Below, one piece after another: positions 23,459-31,295 of a DNA stretch of 64,000 bases (its first letter is position 1; each line of letters opens with the position of its first letter). Source of the DNA: Shinella sp. H4-D48 (GTDB lineage: Bacteria; Pseudomonadota; Alphaproteobacteria; Rhizobiales; Rhizobiaceae). Position numbers and translations under genes: made by a program. The stretch spans positions 2,998,501 through 3,062,500 of the forward strand of contig NZ_CP093337.1 of assembly GCF_022637395.1 (NCBI RefSeq), written 5' to 3'. The notes under the pieces are model-generated. The model made no database searches. It saw only the letters and a list, made by a program, of their open reading frames with translations, and was not told the DNA's origin.

Positions 23459-23769
23459 GCGCGGCCCCGTCCGGCAAGGACGTCGATGACTTGTTGCCGC
23501 TGACTGCACGCTGCACGAAGAGAAGCGACCTCAGCTTCGAGTTCGGCGACCATGCCGACGGCCGTGCGTGCGAGGTCTTCCATCTCGTCCGCATGCGCCG
23601 TAGCGGCCGACAGGGCGTTGCCATAGGCACGTCGGCGGCGGGCATCGGCCGCGGCGTCGAGGGCATCGCCGATGCCGTTGGCAAGTGCCATCGCACCGCC
23701 GGCGATGAGCATCATGCCGCCGAGATTGCCCATTGCCGCGGTATGAGCGGGAGAACCGAAATTTGCCAT
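23455..23769 (-). CDS. Small hypothetical protein with coiled coil
   Basis: 104 residues. The N-terminal half has a short hydrophobic Gly/Ala-Met stretch (NLGGMMLIAGGAMALANGIG) that might insert in a membrane. The C-terminal half is a heptad-like helix (VAELEAEVASLRAACSQ). It is coupled to the following acidic gene. Function unknown. Confidence 0.5.
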   Translation of the reverse strand: MANFGSPAHTAAMGNLGGMMLIAGGAMALANGIGDALDAAADARRRRAYGNALSAATAHADEMEDLARTAVGMVAELEAEVASLRAACSQRQQVIDVLAGRGRA

Positions 23770-23856
23770 CTGCGACCTCCGTCGTTGTCGGCGTTCCTTG
23801 TGCCGGGCTCGATGGATTCCGGCAAGTCGACAGACGCGGAAATGGCGATCGATCCG

Positions 23857-24123
23857 TTAACGGGTCAGCAGGAACATGATGACGAGGATGACGAGGATGA
23901 CGGGTGTGGCGCAGACGAGGCCGCATGCAAACCAGAAAGCTTGCGCTCTCGGTGTCGCGTGCAGCAGTGCCATATCTCTAGGACTCTTAACCTTGGCGAT
24001 TTCATTCCGCATCCACCACATATACCAAGGGTACACCGTCCTCGCGAACGGACCGATCCTATCCGAACCATGTACCTTCCCGTATTCCTCCTGCGTGACC
24101 TTTCTCTGCTTTGTTTTCACCAT
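23857..24123 (-). CDS. Small membrane protein
   Basis: 88 residues, with a basic N-terminus (MVKTKQRKVTQEEYGK) and one strong hydrophobic segment at the C-terminus (about 65-86, VCATPVILVILVIMFLL). Predicted tail-anchored membrane protein. Small membrane proteins are common in mobile elements as toxins or entry-exclusion factors, but there is no specific match. Confidence 0.45.
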   Translation of the reverse strand: MVKTKQRKVTQEEYGKVHGSDRIGPFARTVYPWYMWWMRNEIAKVKSPRDMALLHATPRAQAFWFACGLVCATPVILVILVIMFLLTR

Positions 24124-24302
24124 GATTCTCTCTTTCGGCTGCGGGGGCCTTATATCGCGCTCCTCGTGGTCAATCGATAAACTTGGATAATCCGATCACT
24201 GGTAAAAGACGGAACGACGTTGTAGAGAGACCGGATTGTCCCTCGTCGAGATTATTCAAACGCGCCTTGCGGGCAGGGATCGAACCGAGAAGGATATTGA
24301 AT

Positions 24303-24488
24303 ATGGCTGTACCGAAGCGAAAGACGAGCCCCTCGAAGCGCGGCATGCGTCGTTCAGCGGACGCGTTAGCGGCTCCGACCTATGTCGAAGATAAGAACTC
24401 TGGCGAACTGCGCCGCCCGCATCACATCGACCTGAAGACCGGCATGTATCGCGGCCGTCAGGTACTCACGCCCAAGGAAACGGCGTAA
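24303..24488 (+). CDS. rpmF: Ribosomal protein bL32 (second copy on a mobile element)
   Basis: 61 residues, [20 protein letters not shown]… to [15 protein letters not shown]. This is a full-length, standard alphaproteobacterial bL32 with the conserved KRGMRRS and GELRRPHH segments and no apparent defect. bL32 is a large-subunit ribosomal protein. The chromosomal rpmF is expected elsewhere, so this is probably an extra copy carried as cargo. The frame is open upstream to 24183, but the ATG at 24303 follows GAAGGAT. It lies convergently next to the NaeI-like gene. Confidence 0.95.
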   Translation: MAVPKRKTSPSKRGMRRSADALAAPTYVEDKNSGELRRPHHIDLKTGMYRGRQVLTPKETA

Positions 24489-24491
24489 TCC

Positions 24492-25364
24492 TCAATCGAT
24501 ATGCCCTGCGTCTTTCAGCAGGGCTATATCGTCGGCACTGGTGGGCCTGAACGAAATAAATTCGTCGGCCGTGACGGGTCCGAGATTGAGCTGCTCAATA
24601 AGCGCTCGATCTCGCTGACCCCACAATAGTGCTATGCCCTTCGGCGCGAGGATGTCGCGTGCGCCACCGTTCCTACGAATACGTTTCATGTAATCCAATT
24701 GCTGGGCAAGCGCGCTTACCTGCTGCCTTGATATCGGCTTGTCCTGGACCTTCTCGAACAGAGCCGCGATCCTGTGTGTTCCACCTCGCGCCGACACGAT
24801 TTCATTTCGATCGGCGACGGACAGAATCTCCCAGAAGTTCGGTGGGTAGGGATGCTGGCGGAGTATCCACCAGATGTTCACGTGCTGCGCGGCAAGCAAT
24901 TGCCCCTTGCCGTCCTGATTGGTGCTGATCCTTAGGTAGTCAGGTCGGCATACCACGACGCCGACGTCGCATAGTGCCGTTTTCTCAGATGATCGGACTA
25001 GGAACGCAGGTCTTCCGACCACTTCCCGCGGAAGCATCCAGTCCCTTCCGGTGGTGTTCTTGATATCAATCTCTTCGCCGGCGACGAGCATGTCGAGGAT
25101 CGTCCCCTTGGGAACGTCCAGGTGATTGCGTACCAGGATTTCAACCTTGGTGCCGACATACGTCTTCTCGGTCTTTTCGGTCTCGGCGAGCGTGAAGCGG
25201 CCCGTCCGCGGCGCGTCGATGACTTCGTCGAACGCCTGACGCAGGAGCGCGGGGACTTCGACCGCGAACTTGTCGTATCCGCCGCCATGCCGCAGAAGCG
25301 CCGTCACCAGTTTGGAGACGAGCGGGTAGTCCTGATGTGACGAATCGAGAGGGACCTGCGACAT
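24492..25364 (-). CDS. NaeI-type restriction endonuclease
   Basis: 290 residues. The NaeI family is recognisable along its length: RTGR…KTEKT…GTKVEI near 53-75, LDMLVAGEEIDIKNT with the active site D91, D100-x-K102 plus E75, and QQLDYMKRIR, GGARDILAPKGIALLWGQ near 215-255. From memory of NaeI, whose catalytic set is E70, D86, D95, K97, these keep a constant offset of five. NaeI is a type IIE enzyme cutting GCCGGC; the specificity here is inferred. The residue aligned with NaeI Leu43 appears to be Val. It is in an operon-like group with the methyltransferase. Confidence 0.88.
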   Translation of the reverse strand: MSQVPLDSSHQDYPLVSKLVTALLRHGGGYDKFAVEVPALLRQAFDEVIDAPRTGRFTLAETEKTEKTYVGTKVEILVRNHLDVPKGTILDMLVAGEEIDIKNTTGRDWMLPREVVGRPAFLVRSSEKTALCDVGVVVCRPDYLRISTNQDGKGQLLAAQHVNIWWILRQHPYPPNFWEILSVADRNEIVSARGGTHRIAALFEKVQDKPISRQQVSALAQQLDYMKRIRRNGGARDILAPKGIALLWGQRDRALIEQLNLGPVTADEFISFRPTSADDIALLKDAGHID

Positions 25365-25407
25365 GCCGGCGATGATCGCCGGACATGGTTAGCGGAAGGT
25401 TAAGACT

Positions 25408-26373
25408 TCAACCTGCGAGTGCCGAAACGGGATGACTTGCTCTCGTCTCCATCGCTTCGCGGAGCTTGGTCGCTACGGCCTTTGCCACTGGCGGCGGGAA
25501 GGCGTTGCCGATCTGGCGATAGGCAGCGGTCTTCCGACCGTGGAATTGCCACTCGTCGTCGAACCCCTGGATACGGGCGGCCATGCGGACAGTCAGCCGT
25601 GGCATACCGACGAAATCCCGCTCTGGTGCTTCCTCGGCGATCGACTTGCCATTCACGCCGAGTGTCGCCCACGCCATGCGAGCGCGTGTCGGACCAAGAT
25701 CGGGGCCACCGTGCTTCTTCGAGCCGCCAACCAGAGTCGGAGCAACGTCGTTGGCGCGTTTGGCCCAAGTCTTAGCACCCTTCCAGCCGTTCGCCGACAT
25801 GAGGTCGATAAGTGTTTCGCCAACCGTGGGCGCGTCGAACGGCGACGGTGACGGCCACTCGAAATGATCTTTTATATCGTCCCTGAGCGCAACGATGATA
25901 ACGCGTGGGCGCAACTGCGGGACGCCATAGTCGCTTGCATTGAATAGACGCCAATGCGCATCGTAGCCAAGCTTCTTGAGTTCACCTTTGATGAAACCCC
26001 TGTAGTCCTCGAACACCGCGCTCAAAAAGCCGCGGACGTTTTCGATCATAATGGCCTTTGGACGGGTCTCGTCGACGAGGCGGATGGCAGCGGGAAAAAG
26101 ATTGCGCTCGTCTTTGTCGCCAAGCTGTTTTCCGGCGACGGAAAACGGCGGGCACGGCAAGCCGCCGGCCAAAAGGTCGATACCCCGGTAACCCGTTCCG
26201 TCGAAAAGCGTGAGGTCTTCCTCGTGGACAGTCCACTGTTTGCGATTAAGGCGCAGCGTTTCGCAGCAGTCCTTGTCTATCTCCACGACGCCGGAGTGAT
26301 CAAATCCCGCAAGTTCGAGACCGCGAGCCTGACCGCCAGCCCCAGCGCACATCTCAAGGGAAGTAAGGTTCAT
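25408..26373 (-). CDS. DNA cytosine-5 methyltransferase of the NaeI-type system
   Basis: About 321 residues. C5-methyltransferase motifs are in order: motif I MCAGAGGQARG, motif IV with the catalytic Cys (GGLPCPPFSVAGKQ), motif VI (IENVRGF), motif VIII (QLRPRVIIV) and motif X (YRQIGNAFPPPVA). A short target-recognition region lies between. It should protect the element's host DNA from the adjacent nuclease. The frame opens at 26418, but the ATG at 26373 has GGAGG upstream and starts directly at the fold. Confidence 0.93.
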   Translation of the reverse strand: MNLTSLEMCAGAGGQARGLELAGFDHSGVVEIDKDCCETLRLNRKQWTVHEEDLTLFDGTGYRGIDLLAGGLPCPPFSVAGKQLGDKDERNLFPAAIRLVDETRPKAIMIENVRGFLSAVFEDYRGFIKGELKKLGYDAHWRLFNASDYGVPQLRPRVIIVALRDDIKDHFEWPSPSPFDAPTVGETLIDLMSANGWKGAKTWAKRANDVAPTLVGGSKKHGGPDLGPTRARMAWATLGVNGKSIAEEAPERDFVGMPRLTVRMAARIQGFDDEWQFHGRKTAAYRQIGNAFPPPVAKAVATKLREAMETRASHPVSALAG

Positions 26374-26516
26374 CGGGAGGCCTCCAGTACAGGAACAAAA
26401 CAAGAACATTGCCGCCATAGCACGCTGACACGTTCAGCGCAACGGTTCATCCGCTGGTCTAGTCGTACAAGATTTCGCGAGGCTTATCCGGGTGAACGGA
26501 CCAAGAATCCACATGT

Positions 26517-26963
26517 TTACTTTTCGCCGAGGAAGTCCGATACGCGCGTGCGAACGGCCTCCAGGTCCCTAAGCTCGCATTCCCAAATGACCAGCACCTT
26601 CCAACCTGCTGCCTCGAGAGCGGCTAGATTTTTTCGGTCTCGCTCGACGTTGCGATCCATCTTTGGACCCCAATATGCTTGGTTCGATTTGGCTTCTGAT
26701 CGAGCTTCCCAGCACTTCGGGTCGTAACGGACATGAGCGTGCCAGTAGCATCCCCGAACTTCGATGATCTTCCGACGTGGCCCGAAAGTCAGGTCGGGTT
26801 TACCCGGGAGGTCTTTTCGGTGAAGCCGATATCGATATCCCATTGAATGGGCCAGACGCCTGACAACCATTTCGGGCCTGGTGTCTTTGGCGCGGATGCG
26901 CGACATGTTCCTGCTGCGCGCTTCCGAGGTGCAGGTTTTCAAAATGGGCTTTGTCTCATCCAT
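26517..26963 (-). CDS. vsr: Very short patch repair endonuclease Vsr
   Basis: 148 residues. Vsr features are seen: SRNMSRIRAKDTRPEMVVRR, LPGKPDLTFGPRRKI (metal-binding Asp), VRGCYWHAHVRYDPKC (active-site His and zinc Cys) and KMDRNVERDRK. Vsr nicks T:G mismatches created by deamination of 5-methylcytosine, and it commonly accompanies C5 methyltransferases. The order (Vsr upstream of the methyltransferase, both minus strand) fits one restriction-modification locus. It is divergent from the GGQHR operon. Confidence 0.9.
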   Translation of the reverse strand: MDETKPILKTCTSEARSRNMSRIRAKDTRPEMVVRRLAHSMGYRYRLHRKDLPGKPDLTFGPRRKIIEVRGCYWHAHVRYDPKCWEARSEAKSNQAYWGPKMDRNVERDRKNLAALEAAGWKVLVIWECELRDLEAVRTRVSDFLGEK

Positions 26964-27044
26964 CCTGCAAACTTCTTTGTGGTTGTAAACATTTTGCGCT
27001 ATCCAGTTCCCTTAATTCTCTAATTAGACTTGGGGCGAACCTGA

Positions 27045-28313
27045 ATGGGCAATGACACAGATAGCGTGATTTTTTCTGGGTTCGAGGAAACGGTCGACAC
27101 TGCCGAGCTAGAGGAAGCTGCGAAAACATTCTGCGAAGAATTCGATCCACTCGAACGCAGCGCAATGATCATCTTGAGGGACGATTTGACTGGCGCGGCG
27201 TTCACTGAATGCCACGTACAAGCGGATCGAATCATTGCCAAGGGGACCACTGACGTTCCTTTGGACCCGGACGAGGCACCCGAATACCGAGCCAATCGTG
27301 ATGTGGTCTACAGCCATGCGGCGTTCGAGCGGATGCAACAGGATGCTCTACAAGGGCGAAAATTCAGCAATATCGTCTGCGAATATTCTCCCACAAAGAA
27401 GCTGTCTCTTGAGATCATCGGCGGTCAGCACAGATTTGAGGCGATCGCTGGATGCGCTTCGTCAGGCATAAACGTTCATCACGGACTGAAGGTCTACTTC
27501 AATCTCAACAAGGAACAGCGGCTCGACGTCCAGGTCATCTCAAATACAAACATCTCTGTGCCCACCGATCTGCTCGACCGCATGTTCGCTACCATAGAAG
27601 GGACTGACTTACGGGAATGGTGCCAGAAGTGTGGTTTGCTTGAGAAGGGGCGCGACTTCGCAGACATGAACAAGAAAGGTAACCCGATCACCGTTAAAGA
27701 GGCTCGGACTTTCATCGTGAACTATTTTCTCGGTCGCGCCATCGCTCCGGACAAGTTCGAATCGGTGGAGACGACTCCGGTCGTCGTAGAATCTGGAACA
27801 CGAAATCCAAAGCTTTGGACAGACGTGAAAGACAAGCATCCTGAGCTGTGGTCGGACGCTGGGCTGTTGAAGGCAGGCAAAGAGTTTGCATCCCTGATCA
27901 ATGCGCAGGTCGAATTCTATCGAGACCCTAAATCGAAAAAGCTAAAGGGCAAGGCTGATCAAATCTACAAGACCAAAAACGTCGCGCTCCTAGCTGCCTG
28001 GGCGTTCGTTGCCGGATCGCTTCAAGCCAACCCCACGAGGCTCGAGCGGCACTACGGCCTACGCACTCCTAAGGCGAAAGACCCATTGAAAGCGGAGCTC
28101 CTGGTCAAAGGTAAACATCATACCGATTCCGAGAGCTATCGCGGATTGGGCTTCCGCTCTGATGCAAAGGAGCGAGGCCGGTTCACCCAACTCTTTTGGC
28201 TGCAGGCCGAAAAAGGCGGTGGATTCACTGCGGCGATGATCGACTCTTCGATCAAAGGCTATGAAGCGAAGCGGGCGAACCTCGCCTACGAAGAAAGCAA
28301 GTCAAAAATCTGA
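27045..28313 (+). CDS. GGQHR (DGQHR/DndB-like) domain protein
   Basis: 422 residues, soluble. The key block is LEIIGGQHRFEAI (GGQHR at 126-130), followed by SNTNISVPTDLLDRMF, as in DGQHR-domain proteins such as DndB and in ParB-like folds. The N-terminal ~60 residues and C-terminal half are not assigned. DndB regulates DNA phosphorothioation, but no dnd genes are visible here. It is translationally coupled to the next gene (TGATG). Divergent from vsr across about 80 bases. Domain call is by motif only. Confidence 0.6.
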   Translation: MGNDTDSVIFSGFEETVDTAELEEAAKTFCEEFDPLERSAMIILRDDLTGAAFTECHVQADRIIAKGTTDVPLDPDEAPEYRANRDVVYSHAAFERMQQDALQGRKFSNIVCEYSPTKKLSLEIIGGQHRFEAIAGCASSGINVHHGLKVYFNLNKEQRLDVQVISNTNISVPTDLLDRMFATIEGTDLREWCQKCGLLEKGRDFADMNKKGNPITVKEARTFIVNYFLGRAIAPDKFESVETTPVVVESGTRNPKLWTDVKDKHPELWSDAGLLKAGKEFASLINAQVEFYRDPKSKKLKGKADQIYKTKNVALLAAWAFVAGSLQANPTRLERHYGLRTPKAKDPLKAELLVKGKHHTDSESYRGLGFRSDAKERGRFTQLFWLQAEKGGGFTAAMIDSSIKGYEAKRANLAYEESKSKI

Positions 28314-28858
28314 TGAGCGACTTCATCGAATATTCCAGGGACCTCATGGAAGCCGCAAAAGGCTTCCGTGAGAAAGCCATAGCAGCGGATGGTGTTGACC
28401 TAAAGCAGGCGTATCTCCGCGCAGCCCTCCTTCATGCTTTCTCCTTTTTAGAGGCGCATCTCAACTACATGGCGGAACATTTTGAAAACAGCCAGATGTT
28501 CACCTTGCATGAGCGCGGCATTCTGCTTGAGAAAGACATGTCTTTCGACAATGGAGGATTTTCGATATCGACGAAATCGAAATTTTCTCGGTTGACCGAT
28601 CGAATCGAACTCTTGTTGTTCAAGTGCTCTGCGGACATGGTGCAGGCGAAGGGCAACTGGTTCTCGAAGCTTAAAGACGCTTTGAAGGTGCGAAACGCTT
28701 TAGTGCATCCACGGGAAGCGCACACATTATCAGAAGCACAGGTGACCGAGGCTATGACCGCAATTCTTGATGGGGTCGACACCTTGTATCGTGCTGTCTT
28801 CAAGAAGGCGCTGCCATACTCCAAAAAGGGAATCGAAGGCGGCCTGCTGATTAAGTAA
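28313..28858 (+). CDS. HEPN-domain protein
   Basis: 181 residues, all-helical, with the HEPN RNase signature R-x4-H (KVRNALVHPRE, R127 and H132). Flanking helices contain LRAALLHAFSFLEAHLNYM. HEPN proteins are metal-independent RNases in many toxin-antitoxin and antiphage systems; activity here is inferred. The ATG overlaps the stop of the GGQHR gene, so both are likely made together, perhaps as a regulated pair. The third gene follows after 42 bases. Confidence 0.65.
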   Translation: MSDFIEYSRDLMEAAKGFREKAIAADGVDLKQAYLRAALLHAFSFLEAHLNYMAEHFENSQMFTLHERGILLEKDMSFDNGGFSISTKSKFSRLTDRIELLLFKCSADMVQAKGNWFSKLKDALKVRNALVHPREAHTLSEAQVTEAMTAILDGVDTLYRAVFKKALPYSKKGIEGGLLIK

Positions 28859-28900
28859 TGATGGTCGGCGGTCCTACGGGGACGGGATGACGAGGGCATT

Positions 28901-29533
28901 ATGGTCAGCATGGGAACAACGTACCGGAGATATACGAACCTTGCCGCGGCGATCCATATGCTCAGGAGCAACGAGATCACGCTTCTGACGCCTGAGAAAT
29001 GGGATGACGGAAATGACCGACATTTCATGCAGGTTTATCAGGACAATCTGAAACTGAAGACGCTACTGGCTGTGTGCCTGGCCGCTGACTCTGACACCTA
29101 CGGTCACTGGCGCGTGTTCTCGCCCAACGTCGATGGGGTGTGTATCGTTCTTCAGAAGGACCTGCTTCTCAAAGCCTTCCGCGACGTGCTAGGCATCCGG
29201 CATCAGAAGGTCGAATATCTTGAGATAGCGAGATTGAAAAATCCGCCCAAGACGATGAGCCTCCCGTTTCTCAAGCGGTATCCCTACAAGCCTGAGGGCG
29301 AGTACAGGGTCATCTACGAGAGCAAAACGGAGGAGGTCAAAGCTAAGAGCTTCGCGCTTCCGGCAGGCTGCATCAAGGACGTCATCCTCAGTCCATGGAT
29401 GCCGGAGCCGTTGGTGAATTCGGTAATCGACACACTCAGATCGATTGAGGGATGCGCAGGCCTGTCAATGTACCAAAGCACCCTCATCAAGAACCGTAGG
29501 TGGACCGAGTACGCCGACAGCGCCATTACATGA
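28901..29533 (+). CDS. DUF2971-like protein
   Basis: 210 residues. It fits the DUF2971 pattern: YRRYTNLAAAIHMLRSNEIT then LLTPEKWDDGND near the N-terminus, HWRVFSPNVDGVCIVLQ in the middle, and YKPEGEYRVIYES with a conserved Glu-x-Arg. The function of DUF2971 is not established; it occurs often near defence genes. Two possible starts (28901 and 28910) exist; GAGGGC favours 28901. It is the last cargo gene before the right end of the element. Confidence 0.6.
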   Translation: MVSMGTTYRRYTNLAAAIHMLRSNEITLLTPEKWDDGNDRHFMQVYQDNLKLKTLLAVCLAADSDTYGHWRVFSPNVDGVCIVLQKDLLLKAFRDVLGIRHQKVEYLEIARLKNPPKTMSLPFLKRYPYKPEGEYRVIYESKTEEVKAKSFALPAGCIKDVILSPWMPEPLVNSVIDTLRSIEGCAGLSMYQSTLIKNRRWTEYADSAIT

Positions 29534-29569
29534 TGCTGCCGGCTCTTTTCCCTCGTAACGCTATTCGGC

Positions 29570-29686
29570 AAAACGGTAGGAGGATAGCTGAAACGGGTAG
29601 AGACGAAATTCGGGACTTCGACCTTGAAAGTTGACCAGCCCTTGTAGGCCACGGGTTTCCACAAATGGTAGGTAAACGGTAGAGAG
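29570..29686. repeat. Putative integrase arm-type sites, right end
   Basis: AAAACGGTAGG (29570-29580), GTTGACCAGCCC (29630) and ACGGTAGAGAG (29676-29686) recur here and echo motifs near the left end (GTTGACAAGCCC at 3853, ACGGTAGAGAG at about 3995). They lie just inside the tRNA-Phe repeat. The interval 29534-29760 contains no gene. Confidence 0.5.
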
Positions 29687-29760
29687 TTCAGAGATGCTAC
29701 ATGGTAGACGCCAACTTATTGACGCCAAACTCGCAAGCTATTGTTTTTCTTGAAGCTTAA

Positions 29761-29836
29761 TGGTGCCCGGAGGCGGATTTGAACCACCGACACGCGGATT
29801 TTCAATCCGCTGCTCTACCAACTGAGCTATCCGGGC
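29761..29836 (-). tRNA. tRNA-Phe (GAA), integration target
   Basis: Complete 76-nt cloverleaf on the minus strand with anticodon GAA in loop TTGAAAA, acceptor stem GCCCGGA/TCCGGGC, TTCAAAT T loop and encoded CCA. Its 3' 48 nt (29761-29808) serve as the right att repeat, so the gene was reconstituted by the inserted element and should be functional. It is followed on the chromosome side by yacG. Confidence 0.97.
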
Positions 29837-30008
29837 ATCCGGGTGGATTTCTCTTGGAAATCCTTGGGGCGTTTGGTTTCGCCCCGGGAGCGAGCGGGGT
29901 TATAGCATCTTGCAAAAATGTGTCCAGCCCCAAGGCGGGTTTTTTGCGGGAAATTTGAGAGGCATTTCAAGCCATGGAAAAGATTGTGCTTTTCCCGGGT
30001 GATGGCTG

Positions 30009-30218
30009 TCACATTTCCTCGTCGTCGGCCTTGGCTTCGTCATCCGCGACAGGGATGGCATAGGAGCCAGAAAGCCAGCGGTTGAGATCCACATCGCGGC
30101 AACGGTCGGAACAGAACGGATAATGTTCCCTGGCTGAGGGACGGCGGCAGATCGGGCACGGCACGGCCTTGCGCAGCGGCGCGACATTGGTCGCGGCTTT
30201 CTCGTTCTCATCGGCCAT
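30009..30218 (-). CDS. yacG: DNA gyrase inhibitor YacG
   Basis: About 69 residues. Four-Cys zinc site CPICRRPS … YPFCSDRCRD and the WLSGSYAIPV tail are typical of YacG, a small protein that binds GyrB. Upstream in-frame ATGs (30227, 30242) lie inside maf; the ATG at 30218 gives MADENEKAATN and is preferred. It follows maf directly. Confidence 0.9.
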   Translation of the reverse strand: MADENEKAATNVAPLRKAVPCPICRRPSAREHYPFCSDRCRDVDLNRWLSGSYAIPVADDEAKADDEEM

Positions 30219-30219
30219 G

Positions 30220-30840
30220 TCAGGCATCCGCCCAGCCGGCATGCACGTCGAAGCCCTCGCCCGACAGCAGTGTCAGCGTCTCATAGAGCGGCAGCCCGAC
30301 GACATTCGTATAGGAGCCGACGAGCTTGACGACGAAGCTGCCGGCGATGCCCTGGATGGCATAACCGCCCGCCTTGCCGCGCCACTGGCCCGAGGCGAGG
30401 TACTGCTCGATATCGGTTGTCGACAGGCGCTTGAAGCGCACCTTCGTGTCGATCACCTTCTGGCGCACGGTGCGATCGGGCGTGATGAGACACACGCCGG
30501 TGAAGACGCGGTGGCTGCGGCCGGAGAGAAGATGCAGCGCGCTTGACGCCTCGTCGACCATCTCCGTTTTCGGCAGGATGCGCCGGCCGACCGAAACGAC
30601 CGTATCAGCCGCCAGGATGTAGCTGCCGGCGTGCGCGGGATCGCCCTTGATGGCGGCGAGCGCAGCCTGCGCCTTGCCCGTCGACAGGCGGCGGGCGAGC
30701 GAACGCGGGTGCTCGGAGCGTTTCGGCGTCTCGTCGATATCCATCGGCATAAGGCGCGCGACTTCTATACCCGCCTGCGCGAGAAGTTCCACGCGGCGCG
30801 GCGAGCCGGAGGCGAGGATGAGCTTTTCGGTCTGCGCCAT
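30220..30840 (-). CDS. maf: Maf-family nucleoside triphosphate pyrophosphatase
   Basis: 206 residues with the Maf signature: [14 protein letters not shown] at the N-terminus, [14 protein letters not shown] and the [26 protein letters not shown]-terminal region (segments). It hydrolyses modified or non-canonical NTPs in the cytoplasm. Operon order infA–maf–yacG is usual in Rhizobiaceae. Confidence 0.95.
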   Translation of the reverse strand: MAQTEKLILASGSPRRVELLAQAGIEVARLMPMDIDETPKRSEHPRSLARRLSTGKAQAALAAIKGDPAHAGSYILAADTVVSVGRRILPKTEMVDEASSALHLLSGRSHRVFTGVCLITPDRTVRQKVIDTKVRFKRLSTTDIEQYLASGQWRGKAGGYAIQGIAGSFVVKLVGSYTNVVGLPLYETLTLLSGEGFDVHAGWADA

Positions 30841-30930
30841 GGAGGCTCCGGGAGGCTCCGGGGTGCGCCGCTATTCGCGCGTCGGCCATCGGCCGGGCGG
30901 GGGCGCGGCCCCCTCGGCTTGCAAGAGGAC

Positions 30931-31149
30931 TTACTTGAAACGGTAGGTGATGCGACCCTTGGTGAGGTCGTAAGGCGTCATCTCGACCAGCACCTTGTCG
31001 CCGGCCAGAACGCGGATGCGGTTCTTGCGCATGCGGCCCGCGGTGTGCGCGATGATCTCGTGCTCGTTTTCGAGCTTGACGCGGAAGGTCGCGTTCGGAA
31101 GCAGTTCCGTCACGACGCCGGGGAATTCGAGGACTTCTTCTTTTGCCAT
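30931..31149 (-). CDS. infA: Translation initiation factor IF-1
   Basis: 72 residues, [20 protein letters not shown]… with the OB-fold block [20 protein letters not shown] and end KGRITYRFK. Standard IF-1, binding the 30S A site. The frame opens upstream to 31269, but the ATG at 31149 gives the universal start. Confidence 0.97.
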   Translation of the reverse strand: MAKEEVLEFPGVVTELLPNATFRVKLENEHEIIAHTAGRMRKNRIRVLAGDKVLVEMTPYDLTKGRITYRFK

Positions 31150-31295
31150 GTTTGAGCGATATTCCTTGAAGGTAGATTCGGGGCAGGCTTTATGTCCGCC
31201 TCGGAAAAGTTGCCGGAAACTACACAATCCCCGATGCTTTGTGAACACCGAAGCAGCGGCTTTCTGCATTTGGTCCTATCTGTACATCCGGCGGC

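Larger units (their letters stand above)
3783..29808. mobile_element. ~26 kb integrated element at tRNA-Phe(GAA)
   Basis: The 48 bases at 3783-3830 are identical to 29761-29808, the 3' 48 bases (including CCA) of the intact tRNA-Phe gene. Between them lie a tyrosine integrase next to the left repeat, regulators, a Rep_3-like initiator with iteron-like repeats, many small accessory genes, phage remnants and restriction/defence cargo. This is the classic product of integrase-mediated insertion into a tRNA 3' end. No capsid, portal, terminase, relaxase or type IV secretion genes are seen. Candidate identities are a phage satellite, a decayed phage-plasmid or an integrated cryptic plasmid. Confidence 0.9.

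Noticed and set aside
24183-24302. Longer rpmF start with a 40-residue N-terminal extension
   Set aside because: bL32 proteins start at MAVPKRK and the ATG at 24303 has its own ribosome binding site.
3783-29808. Complete prophage
   Set aside because: No terminase, portal, capsid or intact tail genes are visible; only spanin and tail-like remnants.
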